Counted from the first letter of the stretch, positions 18,040-26,911 are shown. The stretch is DNA of 64,000 nucleotides from Bacteroidota bacterium (GCA_016194975.1 JACQAM010000016.1:124001-188000); one strand, 5' to 3'. Translations and numbers: made by a program. The notes: generated from the letters alone by a model not told the origin.

Positions 18040-19503
18040 ATGACACACAAAATTTCCCCTGCTGCGCGCGTACAGTACAACCGCACAAAGATTGTCGCCA
18101 CACTCGGGCCGGCTTCTTCTTCGCCTGAAGTGCTTGAAGAAATGGCAAAAGCCGGTGCAGATATTTTCCGCATTAATTTTTCTCATGGCGATTATGCCAT
18201 AGTGGACGAGCAGGTGAAACACATTCGCGAGATCAACCGCAAACTCGGAATTCACGTTTCTCTTCTCGGCGATTTGCAGGGACCGAAACTGCGCATCGGC
18301 GAAGTGGAAAATAATTCTGTCGAGCTTATCGAGGGGAATGAACTCATTTTCACGACTGAAAAAATGATTGGTAATGCAGGAAAAGTTTTCATGACCTACC
18401 GGCAATTTCCGAAAGATGTCCAACCCGGAGAAACCGTTCTCATTGACGATGGAAAATTAGTGCTCGAAGTAATCTCTACGAATCAGAAAGATGAAGTGAA
18501 AGCGGTGGTGCGTCATGGCGGAATTCTTTCCTCGAAAAAAGGAGTCAACCTTCCGAATACAAAAATTTCATTGCCCTGCCTCACGGAAAAAGATCTGAAA
18601 GATCTCGATTTTGCATTGCGTTTGGAATTTGACTGGATCGGGCTTTCATTCGTGAGAAACGGCGCCGACATTATAGAACTAAAACATCTCATCCTGAATT
18701 TCCAGCCACGCGCACATGCGAAAGTCATTGCTAAAATTGAAAAACCGGAAGCCATTCTCGACATTGAAAATATTATCCGCGAAGCCGATGCAGTGATGGT
18801 AGCGCGCGGAGATCTCGGCGTGGAAGTTCCGATGCAGCGTGTTCCGGTTCTGCAGAAAATGATTGTGAAGAGATGTTTGCTTTCTTCTAAGCCCGTGATC
18901 ATCGCTACGCAAATGATGGAAAGCATGATCACGAATATTTCTCCCACGCGCGCAGAAGTGAACGACGTTGCAAATTCGGTGATGGACGGTGCCGATGCAG
19001 TTATGCTTAGTGGTGAAACTTCTGTTGGAAAACATCCGGCGAAAGTGATCGAAGCCATGACCAAGATCATCACGCAGGTGGAAGAAGAGCACAATCTGTA
19101 TTATGCAAAACGAACGCCGTTTTTTTCGCACGACGAACGTTTTCTCTCCGACAACATCTGTTTTGCTGCAACACAACTTTCGAAACAAGTGGATGCATCG
19201 GCCATCATCATGATGACGCATTCGGGTTACACAGCTCTGCGTGTTTCGAGTTATCGTCCGAAAGCGAATATTTTTGTTTTCACCGACAACTACAGTATTC
19301 TCACGCAACTCTCGCTCGTGTGGGGCGTGCGCGGATTTTATTATGATAAAAATATTTCTACCGATCACACCATCGCCGATATCAAATTCATTCTGAAAAG
19401 AGATGGTTACATAGTCACCGGCGATCACATTATCAACCTCGCAAGCATTCCCATCACCGAAAAAGGGAAAACAAATATGATCAAACTGAGTACGGTGGAA
19501 TAA
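18040..19503 (+). CDS. pyk: pyruvate kinase
   Basis: This 487-residue enzyme catalyses phosphoenolpyruvate + ADP to pyruvate + ATP, the last step of glycolysis, in the cytosol. Motifs seen are TKIVATLGPASSSPEVL, FRINFSHGDY, the pyruvate-kinase active-site stretch VIAKIEKPEAILDIENII, DAVMVARGDLGVEVPMQRVPVLQK and DGADAVMLSGETSVGKHP. The length is normal. It is the second gene of a two-gene unit with the IPExxxVDY protein and has no terminator-like hairpin between them. Confidence 0.97.
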   Translation: MTHKISPAARVQYNRTKIVATLGPASSSPEVLEEMAKAGADIFRINFSHGDYAIVDEQVKHIREINRKLGIHVSLLGDLQGPKLRIGEVENNSVELIEGNELIFTTEKMIGNAGKVFMTYRQFPKDVQPGETVLIDDGKLVLEVISTNQKDEVKAVVRHGGILSSKKGVNLPNTKISLPCLTEKDLKDLDFALRLEFDWIGLSFVRNGADIIELKHLILNFQPRAHAKVIAKIEKPEAILDIENIIREADAVMVARGDLGVEVPMQRVPVLQKMIVKRCLLSSKPVIIATQMMESMITNISPTRAEVNDVANSVMDGADAVMLSGETSVGKHPAKVIEAMTKIITQVEEEHNLYYAKRTPFFSHDERFLSDNICFAATQLSKQVDASAIIMMTHSGYTALRVSSYRPKANIFVFTDNYSILTQLSLVWGVRGFYYDKNISTDHTIADIKFILKRDGYIVTGDHIINLASIPITEKGKTNMIKLSTVE

Positions 19504-19677
19504 TATTTTCTGCAGAAGAGATAATTTGCGGGGATAAAAATATTCAGTCGCAATATTATTTTGTCATTGGTCATTAGTTGTTTCCGGTTTTCAGTCTTCC
19601 GTTAAATAAATTGCGCTGCAGGAAGTTCTCATTTCTCCGATTTTTTTCCTAAATTTCATTTCCCAAAAACCCCGATC

Positions 19678-20613
19678 ATGAAAAAATATTTACTCATTGC
19701 CGGAATTGTATTTTTTTCGAAAACAGTTTTTTCTCAATGCTATTCCGTTTCGCAGATCAATTATGCGCCAGACTCATTCAACCTCGGAACGCAAATAACT
19801 ATTGCTGATGATCAATGGTCTTCCGTCATTTCACTGCCGTTCTTTTTTTGTTTTATGGGCGCACAGGATTCTGCAGTGGTCATGGGATCGAATGGAATTC
19901 TTTCATTCAACATTTCTTTAGCCAATCAATATTGCCAATGGCCTATTGGCGCCGCGGTTCCTAATCCGGCTGATCCGGAGAACTGTATTTTTTTCCCGTG
20001 GCAGGATCTTTATCTCGATTCTACGCAGCATTTTTATTACAACACGTATGGCACCTCACCCAATCGCAGATTCGTTGCGTCTATTTATCGCGCGCCTATG
20101 TATGCCAGCACAGGATTAAAATTCACCGGAGAAGTGATCCTGTATGAAACAACGAACATTATAGAAATACAGATTCAGCATAAATCATTGTTTACGGGGT
20201 GGAATGGCGGAATGGCTATCGAGGGAATTCAAAATTCAACCGGTACCACCGGACTTGTTGTTCCGGGAAGAAATTATCCAACGCAATGGACAGCGAATAA
20301 TGATGCCTGGAGATTTACGCCCACTTGCAACGTATGCTCTGGTGTGGGAATAAATGCACTCACTGATGAGTTTCACTTCAATATTTATCCGTCACCCGCG
20401 TCCTCTGAAATTCATATTGATTATTCCGGTAATGCAAGATCGTTCTCCTGCGAAATCTCCGATCAGCTCGGGCGAGTGATAAAGAAAGATTTAATGTCTG
20501 CGGATAATGAGCGGGTTATTTCCCTCGAAGGAATTGCTTCGGGAATTTATTTGATCCGCATCATTGGAGAAAAGGGAGAAATTCTTGAAACGAAAAAACA
20601 GATTATAGAATGA
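19678..20613 (+). CDS. T9SS-sorted secreted protein
   Basis: This 311-residue protein has a signal peptide (MKKYLLIAGIVFFSKTVFSQ). Its central domain of about 210 residues has SVISLPFFFCFMGAQDSAVVMGSNGILSF and AIEGIQNSTGTTGL, resembling beta-sandwich surface modules of Bacteroidota. The last 80 residues (FNIYPSPASSEIHIDY to GIYLIRIIGEKGEILETKKQIIE) form a type A T9SS sorting domain, which directs export across the outer membrane and attachment to the cell surface. The leader contains TAAATTTCATTTCCCAA, nearly shared with the T9SS gene at 52346. Confidence 0.88.
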   Translation: MKKYLLIAGIVFFSKTVFSQCYSVSQINYAPDSFNLGTQITIADDQWSSVISLPFFFCFMGAQDSAVVMGSNGILSFNISLANQYCQWPIGAAVPNPADPENCIFFPWQDLYLDSTQHFYYNTYGTSPNRRFVASIYRAPMYASTGLKFTGEVILYETTNIIEIQIQHKSLFTGWNGGMAIEGIQNSTGTTGLVVPGRNYPTQWTANNDAWRFTPTCNVCSGVGINALTDEFHFNIYPSPASSEIHIDYSGNARSFSCEISDQLGRVIKKDLMSADNERVISLEGIASGIYLIRIIGEKGEILETKKQIIE

Positions 20614-20670
20614 AAGATTCAAGATTGAAAATTTATAATGCACCAAAGAGCGATTTTACAATGCATGAAT

Positions 20671-20699
20671 TTCTCGATTCTCCGTGCTCCATTCTCCGC
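20671..20699. repeat. TTCTCCGTGCTCC word spacer
   Basis: Imperfect repeats of a TTCTCnGT/GCTCC word (GATTCTCCGTGCTCCATTC then TCCGC) lie in the leader of the next T9SS gene. It belongs with the other spacer word families of the window. Confidence 0.4.
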
Positions 20700-20743
20700 T
20701 TTCACATCTATTTCGTACATTCACTTTCCAAACCATAACTCAA

Positions 20744-21697
20744 ATGAAAAAGATCTTTTACACTTCTGCATTTATGCTCGCAACTTTTGCGGCAACAGCG
20801 CAAACTTTCTGGACCGAAGATTTCGGTACGGGTTGTAATAGAGCACAACTCGCTTCCGCCTACACCGGCACAAATGGAACCTGGGGATCGGCAAGCAGTG
20901 GCGCCAATGGAACCTATGCAAATACCTGGTACATCAGTTCTGCCAATGCCGGAACGGGCGCAGGAAATTGTTCTTCGAGTTGCGTTACTGCGAATGTGAT
21001 GAACGGAACACTGCATGTAAGCAATGTGAATATTACCATTCCTTCTTTTGTGAATGTAGGCGCTGATACCGGCGCGAGTTATTTTTCCGGCGGGTTCTGC
21101 AGTTTCGGTTATTGTGCCAATACCGATATGCGTGCCGAATCGCCGCTGATCAATTGTACAGGGAAAACAAATATTTCTCTTTCATTTGTTTATCTTGAGA
21201 ATGGCGATTTGGCAAATGATGATGCATCACTTCAATTTTCTGCCGACGGCGGAGTAACCTGGTCAACGATCGATCCGCTGGCGAAAACCACGGGTTGTGC
21301 TGCAGGACAATGGACAGCATTCACCATCACACTTCCTGCAACGGCGAATAATAATGCGAATGTGAAGATCGGTTTTCACTGGGTGAATAATGACGATGGC
21401 GCTGGAAGCGATCCTTCTTTTTCTGTAGATGATATTACGCTCACCAATAATCCGAGCGGCATTTCGCCGATCGATCCGAACAGGATCAATGTATTTGTGA
21501 ATGATCATAATGAAATTGTGATCGAGAGCAACGGCATCAATTATAAAATGATCGCGATCACCGATATGATGGGAAGAAATTTACAATACACGCTGGTGAA
21601 TAACCGCATCACGCTTACGGATGCGCCCGAGGGCGTGTACGTGGTGAGCATTGACCTGAACGGAGAACACATTGTGAAAAAAGTGCTGATGCACTGA
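20744..21697 (+). CDS. T9SS-sorted secreted protein
   Basis: This 317-residue protein starts MKKIFYTSAFMLATFAATAQ, a signal peptide cleaved after TAQ. The mature N-terminal part is Ser/Gly/Thr/Asn-rich with many cysteines, and contains ESPLINCTGKTNISLSFVYLENGD and FSADGGVTWS, typical of a jelly-roll (MAM/laminin-G-like) surface domain. The C-terminus from INVFVNDHNEIVIES to GVYVVSIDLNGEHIVKKVLMH is a T9SS sorting domain. It follows another T9SS gene and is followed by a strong terminator. Adhesion or binding is plausible, but its partner is unknown. Confidence 0.87.
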   Translation: MKKIFYTSAFMLATFAATAQTFWTEDFGTGCNRAQLASAYTGTNGTWGSASSGANGTYANTWYISSANAGTGAGNCSSSCVTANVMNGTLHVSNVNITIPSFVNVGADTGASYFSGGFCSFGYCANTDMRAESPLINCTGKTNISLSFVYLENGDLANDDASLQFSADGGVTWSTIDPLAKTTGCAAGQWTAFTITLPATANNNANVKIGFHWVNNDDGAGSDPSFSVDDITLTNNPSGISPIDPNRINVFVNDHNEIVIESNGINYKMIAITDMMGRNLQYTLVNNRITLTDAPEGVYVVSIDLNGEHIVKKVLMH

Positions 21698-21720
21698 TAA
21701 AATAATTTTTAGAAAAATAA

Positions 21721-21754
21721 AAGCGGGATCGTGAAGATGGTTCCGCTTTTTTTC
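21721..21754. terminator. bidirectional intrinsic terminator
   Basis: AAGCGGGATC pairs (two G-U) with GGTTCCGCTT across an 8-base loop and is followed by a run of seven or more T. An A-rich stretch precedes it, so it can stop transcription from both the T9SS gene and the minus-strand TPR gene that ends here. Confidence 0.85.
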
Positions 21755-22061
21755 ACTCCAGCATTTCCAACGCACTCCGCATTTCTCCTTCTGTTTTTCT
21801 ATTTCCCTGCTTTTTAGCTAATGCAATTCCGCGCGAATAAATATTTTTTGCTTTCTCCGTTTCATTTTCTTTTTCATAAAACTGCCCGAGCTGGTAATAA
21901 GCGCCGAGGTAATTTTCATTTTCAGCAATGAGTTTTTCCAGCCGCACGATGGCTTCTTTCAATTTTCCTTCCTTTGCATATTCGAGAGCAACGCCATAAT
22001 GTAAAAAAGGATCACGCGGATCCTCTTTCAATAATTCTTCGAGTTGTTCTTTGCGTGACAT
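21753..22061 (-). CDS. small TPR-repeat protein
   Basis: This 102-residue cytoplasmic protein contains about two and a half tetratricopeptide repeats: DPFLHYGVALEYAKEGKLKEAIVRLEKLIAENENYLGAYYQLGQFYEKENETEKAKNIYSRGIALAKK. Such proteins mediate protein-protein contacts. It is the last gene of a same-strand run (cyclophilin, unknown, pheS, TPR), separated from pheS by 32 bp made of a repeated word. Its partner is unknown. Confidence 0.85.
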   Translation of the reverse strand: MSRKEQLEELLKEDPRDPFLHYGVALEYAKEGKLKEAIVRLEKLIAENENYLGAYYQLGQFYEKENETEKAKNIYSRGIALAKKQGNRKTEGEMRSALEMLE

Positions 22062-22063
22062 TC

Positions 22064-22089
22064 CTTAGCGTTTTTGCGCCTTAGCGGTT
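22064..22089. repeat. CTTAGCG/GCGCCTTAGCGG word spacer
   Basis: The spacer between pheS and the TPR gene is almost only this word (CTTAGCGTTTTTGCGCC then TTAGCGGTT). The same family, inverted and in a larger hairpin, occurs at 54690-54753, and a degenerate copy is at 41978-42043. Confidence 0.6.
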
Positions 22090-22093
22090 AAAC

Positions 22094-23107
22094 TCATAAC
22101 GCCCCTCCGAATTGATTCAGAAAACGCACATCATTTTCCGAAAACAAACGCAGATCATTCACACCATACTTCAACATGGTAATGCGTTCAATTCCCATTC
22201 CGAAAGCGAAGCCGCTGTAAACCTCGGGATCTATTTTACAATTTTTCAATACAGCAGGGTCCACCATTCCGCATCCGAGAATTTCAACCCAGCCCGAATG
22301 TTTGCATACCGCACAACCTTTTCCTCCGCAGATCGTGCAGGAAATATCCATCTCCGCGCTCGGTTCTGTGAATGGGAAATAAGAAGGGCGCAAACGGATC
22401 TCCGTTTTTTCGCCGAACATTTCCCTCGAGAAATAAAGCAGCGTTTGTTTCATGTCGGCAAACGAAACATTTTTATCTACAAATAATCCTTCCACCTGAT
22501 GAAAAAAGCAATGTGCCCGCGCCGAAACTGCTTCATTCCTGTACACGCGCCCGGGCATCACGATGCGTACAGGCGGCGGCGTTTTCTCGAGTACGCGCAC
22601 CTGCACGCTCGATGTGTGAGTGCGCAAAGCAATTTCTTTGTCAATGAAAAACGTGTCCTGCATATCGCGCGCAGGATGTTCTTCTGGAAAATTCAACGCA
22701 GAAAAATTATGCCAGTCGTCTTCGATCTCCGGCCCGTCGGCAACGGTAAACCCGATGCGCCCGAAAATGGAAAGAATTTCCTTGCGGATAATATTCAGCG
22801 GGTGACGATTTCCTTTGAAGGAAGAAACCGGAAGCGTGGAATCTGCAACTGAACTTTTTCCTGCCTGGCCGTTCGTTGAAATATTTTTGAAAGCGTCGAA
22901 TTTTTCCTGCGCGGTATTTTTCAGTTGATTCAAAAGCTGGCCGACTTCTTTTTTTATTTCCGGCGAAACGGTTTTGAATTCATCGAACAACACAGCGATC
23001 TCTCCTTTGCGGCTGAGAAATTTCAAACGAAACTGTTCGGCTGCATCAGGAGATGTTGCGTTGAAATTTTCTACTGCTTCGAATAATTGCGTGATCCGTT
23101 CTCTCAT
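22094..23107 (-). CDS. pheS: phenylalanyl-tRNA synthetase alpha subunit
   Basis: This 337-residue protein is the catalytic alpha subunit of the heterotetrameric class II enzyme that attaches phenylalanine to tRNA(Phe). The N-terminal coiled coil (residues 1-90) is followed by HPLNIIRKEILSIFGRIGFTVADGPEIEDDWHNFSALNFPEEHPARD (motif 1 and surroundings), GRVYRNEAVSARAHCFFHQVEG (motif 2) and GFAFGMGIERITMLKYGVNDLR (motif 3). The length is normal. pheT is not in the window. A TAACTTTG box ends seven bases before the ATG, so it may also have its own near-leaderless transcript inside the operon. Confidence 0.97.
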   Translation of the reverse strand: MRERITQLFEAVENFNATSPDAAEQFRLKFLSRKGEIAVLFDEFKTVSPEIKKEVGQLLNQLKNTAQEKFDAFKNISTNGQAGKSSVADSTLPVSSFKGNRHPLNIIRKEILSIFGRIGFTVADGPEIEDDWHNFSALNFPEEHPARDMQDTFFIDKEIALRTHTSSVQVRVLEKTPPPVRIVMPGRVYRNEAVSARAHCFFHQVEGLFVDKNVSFADMKQTLLYFSREMFGEKTEIRLRPSYFPFTEPSAEMDISCTICGGKGCAVCKHSGWVEILGCGMVDPAVLKNCKIDPEVYSGFAFGMGIERITMLKYGVNDLRLFSENDVRFLNQFGGAL

Positions 23108-23114
23108 TGCGATG

Positions 23115-23122
23115 CAAAGTTA
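23115..23122 (-). promoter_or_regulatory. pheS -7 box
   Basis: TAACTTTG on the minus strand fits the Bacteroidota TAnnTTTG element and ends seven bases before the pheS ATG, predicting a leader of about 0-4 nt. No clear -33 TTTG is seen. Confidence 0.5.
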
Positions 23123-23132
23123 TGCGAAAAAC

Positions 23133-23855
23133 TCACTGCTGTTTTGCGAAGGTGATCGTGGTCACCGGGTGAATTTCCCATGACGAGCACACCTGGTATT
23201 CTTCCACGCGAGAATGCTGGCCGTAATGATGATTGTCGAAAAAAAGTGAACCACCAATGTAAGTGAGATGGATCGGTGGATTTTTAAAAGTTGCGTAATA
23301 AACAAGTTCTTTTGAAACAGCGACGCCCATTTGTGTTTTGAAAATATCTCTTACCGTTTTCAGCGTGGTATAAGACGAACTTGAAGTTGAAGGAAGCCCG
23401 GAAATTTCTGCGGTCATGTAATTCTGAAAAACATACGTCTCAGGTTTTGATCCGAGAATGAGATGATAATCGTTGTCGTCTTCCCGTTTTATTCCGAAAA
23501 CGTAAACGTCTTTGATCACCACATTCCTGTTCTCTTCGGGTGTTCTCGGTGAATCATTGTGCTGCGCATCGCTCACATGCATGTATTCATCCGAAGCGAG
23601 TGTGGCGCGCAGATCATCGATGGTAGAAAATGTATCTGCTGTAACGGAAGAAAAAGAAGTTTTTGCAGTTGCACGGATCTTGCCGAGAAAAATATCAGAA
23701 AGCGGCTCCTGTGTTTGCGGAACAGTATCGTTTCTGAAACTGAAAATTCCGTTGTGGAAAAAAGCGTAAACGTGAAAGCGTTGAAAAAGTAAAACTGAAA
23801 TTGCGGCAATAACAAGAAGGATCCGCAGGGAGGAATTTCTTTTTTCTCTCCTCAT
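23133..23855 (-). CDS. hypothetical membrane-anchored protein
   Basis: This 240-residue protein has a single N-terminal hydrophobic segment (LRILLVIAAISVLLF, residues about 10-25) and is otherwise soluble, so it is probably an anchored or exported protein. The C-terminal half has HLILGSKPETYVFQNYMTAEISGLP and CSSWEIHPVTTITF. The last motif resembles a strand pattern in several uncharacterised exported domains, but I do not recognise a family with confidence. Its ATG directly abuts the stop of the cyclophilin gene, so the two are coupled. Confidence 0.75.
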   Translation of the reverse strand: MRREKRNSSLRILLVIAAISVLLFQRFHVYAFFHNGIFSFRNDTVPQTQEPLSDIFLGKIRATAKTSFSSVTADTFSTIDDLRATLASDEYMHVSDAQHNDSPRTPEENRNVVIKDVYVFGIKREDDNDYHLILGSKPETYVFQNYMTAEISGLPSTSSSSYTTLKTVRDIFKTQMGVAVSKELVYYATFKNPPIHLTYIGGSLFFDNHHYGQHSRVEEYQVCSSWEIHPVTTITFAKQQ

Positions 23856-24701
23856 TTATTTGATGATCTTGAATGTGCAGTGAATGTCGGTAAGCGGGCG
23901 TGCATTCTGATCGACGGGCATTGCTGCAATTTTATCTACCACATCCATTCCATCGATCACTTCACCGAACACCGTGTATCCTCCGTCAAGATGCGGAGCG
24001 CCGCCCTGCGTTTTGTAAACTTCGCGTTGTTCTTTGGTGATGGTGCGGTGTGGAGTGAGTTGGAAAATGGAATCGATCTTCGGTTCAACCATTGTAGAAA
24101 AATAATTCAGGCTGTCGGGCATTCCTTTTTGCTGCATTCTCATTTGTGCGCGAACAAAAGAATTTCTCAATGCAGCATTTGCAGGATCATTGATGAGTTT
24201 GGAAAAAATGGCCTGCTTCACTCCGCCGTCGAGTTGTTTCTGCGCAATGTCGAGCATGCTATCTGTAAAAGTTTTTCCCTGTACAATGTAGAATTGGCAA
24301 CTCGATGATTCTTTATTCGGATTCACATTATCACCTTGCCGTGCGCCAGCGAGAGCGCCGCGCTTGTGAAAAAGTGCAGGATTAAATTCTGCGGGAATAG
24401 TATAACCGAGATCACCATTACCCAGCGCAGTTCCGGGTGTTGCATGTTTCGAATCAACATCGCCACCCTGTATCATGAATTGCTGCATGACGCGATGAAA
24501 TAATGTGCTGTCGAGTGTATGATTTTGCACGAGTTTCAGGAAGTTGTCACGGTGCTTTGGAGTTTCATCGTATAGCACAATTTTTATATCGCCCAAATCC
24601 GTATGGATCAATACCTTAGAACGCTTGTCGGCAGCGAAGAAGGAAGTGAAAAAAGGAATGGAAATCAAGGCGAGAAATGGAATGTATAGGCGCTTGAGCA
24701 T
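23856..24701 (-). CDS. peptidyl-prolyl cis-trans isomerase, cyclophilin type, exported
   Basis: This 281-residue protein begins with a signal peptide (MLKRLYIPFLALISIPFFTSFFA). The cyclophilin core is clear: VLIHTDLGDIKIVLYDETPKHRDNFLKL, FHRVMQQFMIQGGDVDS, SSCQFYIVQGK and GGYTVFGEVIDGMDVVDKI. It speeds proline isomerisation during folding, probably in the periplasm. About 95 residues rich in helix are inserted between QFYIV and the HLDGGYTVFGEV block, a variant common in Bacteroidota cyclophilins. The start at 24701 places the signal peptide at the N-terminus. Confidence 0.92.
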   Translation of the reverse strand: MLKRLYIPFLALISIPFFTSFFAADKRSKVLIHTDLGDIKIVLYDETPKHRDNFLKLVQNHTLDSTLFHRVMQQFMIQGGDVDSKHATPGTALGNGDLGYTIPAEFNPALFHKRGALAGARQGDNVNPNKESSSCQFYIVQGKTFTDSMLDIAQKQLDGGVKQAIFSKLINDPANAALRNSFVRAQMRMQQKGMPDSLNYFSTMVEPKIDSIFQLTPHRTITKEQREVYKTQGGAPHLDGGYTVFGEVIDGMDVVDKIAAMPVDQNARPLTDIHCTFKIIK

Positions 24702-24730
24702 GTTGAAAACTTTTTTATATTTGTAGAAGG

Positions 24731-24762
24731 CAAAAGTAGTCATTCGGCTACTTTGCAACAAA
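24731..24762 (-). promoter_or_regulatory. promoter of the cyclophilin operon
   Basis: On the minus strand TTTG (24759-24762) and TACTTTTG (24731-24738) are separated by 20 bases, a good match to the Bacteroidota TTTG-N19-TAnnTTTG consensus. It predicts a leader of about 25 nt before the ATG at 24701. Confidence 0.7.
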
Positions 24763-24801
24763 AATCGGACCTATTACCGTTTTTTGAATCTCGGCAAAAA
24801 C

Positions 24802-25161
24802 ATGAACAAATACATTCCTAAGCTCACAGTTGCCTGCACATTCGTGCTGTTCATTGGTATGCTTGCCTTAACGCCGGCTTGTCATAAGGATAAACCCTGC
24901 AAAGCTGTTGTTACAGTACTTGATGCTGCAACCGGTGCGCCGATCGTTGGTGCAACTGTTGAACTTGATCCGGACGGAACTGGCACCGGAACTCAGATCT
25001 CCCCTGTACAGGAAAGCACTGATGCTTCCGGTAAAGCAAATTTCGAAACGGCACTTCCTAAGATCATGGATATAAAAGTGATCTTCACTTCTACCTACAA
25101 CACCGGGAAAGTAGTTCGCTTTGAATCGGGCAAGACAGATGAAGTGACGGTGAAGATCTGA
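24802..25161 (+). CDS. putative lipoprotein with Ig-like/carboxypeptidase-regulatory-like domain
   Basis: This 119-residue protein has a lipoprotein-type signal (MNKYIPKLTVACTFVLFIGMLALTPAC, lipid-modified Cys likely at TPAC). One small beta-sandwich domain follows: CKAVVTVLDAATGAPIVGATVELDPDGTGTG, DASGKANFETALPKIMDIKVIF. This is the pattern of carboxypeptidase-regulatory-like or CNA-B-like modules. It probably sits on the outer membrane. An upstream TTG would add six residues, but the ATG fits the signal peptide better. Confidence 0.8.
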   Translation: MNKYIPKLTVACTFVLFIGMLALTPACHKDKPCKAVVTVLDAATGAPIVGATVELDPDGTGTGTQISPVQESTDASGKANFETALPKIMDIKVIFTSTYNTGKVVRFESGKTDEVTVKI

Positions 25162-25183
25162 TGAAAAAATTATTTTTTCTACG

Positions 25184-25209
25184 GCCTTGCTTTTTGCGGG
25201 GCTTTTTTA
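25184..25209 (+). terminator. intrinsic terminator
   Basis: GCCTTGC pairs with GCGGGGC (two G-U) around a TTTTT loop and is followed by six T. It lies 22 bases after the lipoprotein stop codon. Confidence 0.75.
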
Positions 25210-25211
25210 TT

Positions 25212-25562
25212 TCAGATCATTTCATTCCGGGAAAAATAATCGATGATCGCTTCAATGATCAATCGGTTTTGTTGTCCCGCCTGCAGATTCGGAAGTTTTG
25301 AAGTGGCGACCCAGTGCGGCCAGTTATCGGCATCTCGTCCTTCAAATTTGTAATAGCCGTAAGGTTCAAGCAAAGTGCAGATGGCAATGTGCATCACATC
25401 TACTTTTTCTTCCTTGGTAAGTTTCCGGAACCCATGGCCAAGTTCCTGCACACCGATGATGAAAAGAATTGCCTGCACATCGAGGCCGCTTCCGAATTGA
25501 GGTTCGAGCGCGCTCAGTAATTTATTCCATTTTGACTTCGTATCGTTTTCGTGCACGTGCAA
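25212..25562 (-). CDS. conserved hypothetical protein
   Basis: This 116-residue soluble protein contains FGSGLDVQAILFIIGVQELGHGFRKLTKEEKVDVMHIAICTLLEPYGYY and ends with IIDYFSRNEMI. It resembles a small uncharacterised Bacteroidota family, but I cannot name it. It has no signal peptide or membrane helix. It lies alone between convergent and divergent neighbours; its leader holds an ATTGGCCATTGG word repeat. Confidence 0.75.
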   Translation of the reverse strand: MHVHENDTKSKWNKLLSALEPQFGSGLDVQAILFIIGVQELGHGFRKLTKEEKVDVMHIAICTLLEPYGYYKFEGRDADNWPHWVATSKLPNLQAGQQNRLIIEAIIDYFSRNEMI

Positions 25563-25564
25563 AG

Positions 25565-25664
25565 TTAGTCATTGGCCATTGGCCAATGGGAATTGGTCGT
25601 CGGGGAATTTTTTCTATGATACAGTTTGAATCAATGACTAATGACCAATGATAAATGAGCAAGT
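25565..25664. repeat. GTCATTGG / CCAATGAC word repeat with inverted arms
   Basis: TTAGTCATTG (25565-25574) is the exact inverse of CAATGACTAA (25632-25641), and both sides continue with further ATTGGCC or GACCAATGAT words. Shorter copies of the same word are at 19561-19577 and 26360-26376. It is a spacer word family with hairpin potential. Confidence 0.6.
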
Positions 25665-25795
25665 GAAAAAAAACATCGAAAATTAAACCTTCATTCCCTG
25701 AATATTGAACATTGTGAGTTTGGCATTGTTCATTTGTTGAAACGGAAAATACTGAATTTTCAAACCAAATAACACTCAATGTCTAACTTCACACC

Positions 25796-26359
25796 ATGAA
25801 TTTCATTGACATCATTATTATCATTCCGATTCTCTGGGGATTCTGGCGCGGCTACACGAAAGGTGCGATCATGGCCGCGGCTACACTCGTAGCTTTTTTT
25901 CTTGGCGTATGGGGAGGCATTCATCTTTCCGATGGAATTTCTTTTCTCATAAAAAAATGGACGGGATCTTCGTCACCTTACATTCCGCTAATTTCATTTG
26001 CATTTATTTTCGTGGCCATACTTTTCGCAGTGTATGCTGTTGCGAAAATGGTGGATCGTTTTTTCGAAAAGTCGGTGCTCGGATTTTTCAATAAACTTCT
26101 CGGAGGGCTCATCGGATGTTTTAAATTTCTTTTTATTCTCAGCGTATTATTTTTTGTTATTGATAGTCTTGAAAAAAGAATCGAGATCCTTCCACCAAAA
26201 ATGAAGAATGGATCATTGCTCTATCATCCGGTTGCACGCGTTGCGCCGGCAATTATTCCAGGATTAAAGAATACGGATCTCGGGAAAATGCTGGAACACA
26301 CCGACAGCATCAATGTGAGTTTGAAATTACCGCCGGTAAAAGACAGTTTGAAAAAATAG
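25796..26359 (+). CDS. CvpA family membrane protein
   Basis: This 187-residue protein fits the CvpA/colicin-V-production family: IDIIIIIPILWGFWRGYTKGAIMAAATLVAFFLGVWGGIHLS, then two more hydrophobic segments (SFAFIFVAILFAVYAVAKMVD and LGGLIGCFKFLFILSVLFFVIDSLE), four helices in all. Family members are inner-membrane proteins linked to envelope stress and bacteriocin export; their exact activity is not established. The leader is rich in GAATATTGAACATT words. A TAACTTCA box lies just before the ATG. Confidence 0.9.
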   Translation: MNFIDIIIIIPILWGFWRGYTKGAIMAAATLVAFFLGVWGGIHLSDGISFLIKKWTGSSSPYIPLISFAFIFVAILFAVYAVAKMVDRFFEKSVLGFFNKLLGGLIGCFKFLFILSVLFFVIDSLEKRIEILPPKMKNGSLLYHPVARVAPAIIPGLKNTDLGKMLEHTDSINVSLKLPPVKDSLKK

Positions 26360-26379
26360 TCAATGATCAATGACCAATA

Positions 26380-26901
26380 TTATTTCAGTTTAAACGAATC
26401 CATGAAACGTGCGATCTGCGAATTATCGAGACACATTTCACTGGTAATGACAAGCAGCGTGTAAAGGTGTTTCCCGCGTGCGAATTTCCTGATGGTGACT
26501 GTTCCTGCCTGGTGTGTGAGAAAAACTTTGTATTCACGGCCTTCAATTTTTCCGCTTTTCACTGCACGTCCGCTGTCGGCAAGAACTCCACCCATTGTGT
26601 AAGCATAGATCTTTACATCGGCGCGGAAAAATTCATCCAAATCATTCCCAAGTTTATCCGCAGAATCAGGAAGTGTGTAAACTGAAACAGCATAATACAA
26701 ATTAGAGTCGAGACTTTTCGGTCCCGGATCGTAATAGGTTCGCAAACCGGCGAGATCTCCGTTGAGCGTGGCCGTATCTTTCGCCAGCCCGGGAAATTCA
26801 ATTGTGAATTCTTTCGCATCATATATTTTCCATTCCTCCCTGCACGAAGCGAGGAGAAATAAAAAGACGATGGAAGAAAAAAAAGTTTTTCTGTTACACA
26901 T
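26380..26901 (-). CDS. putative lipoprotein, unknown function
   Basis: This 173-residue protein begins MCNRKTFFSSIVFLFLLASCREEW, a classic lipoprotein signal with lipobox LASC. The mature part reads EFTIEFPGLAKDTATLNGDLAGLRTYYDPG and VRKFARGKHLYTLLV-like strands, a pattern of small secreted alpha/beta lipoproteins in Bacteroidota. It follows pgk on the same strand; a longer start at 26919 would overlap the pgk stop. Its function is unknown. Confidence 0.78.
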   Translation of the reverse strand: MCNRKTFFSSIVFLFLLASCREEWKIYDAKEFTIEFPGLAKDTATLNGDLAGLRTYYDPGPKSLDSNLYYAVSVYTLPDSADKLGNDLDEFFRADVKIYAYTMGGVLADSGRAVKSGKIEGREYKVFLTHQAGTVTIRKFARGKHLYTLLVITSEMCLDNSQIARFMDSFKLK

Positions 26902-26911
26902 TAAAAAAAAT

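Noticed and set aside
18513-19428. Long minus-strand frames opposite pyruvate kinase
   Set aside because: They mirror the strongly coding pyk frame; no domain or start context supports them.
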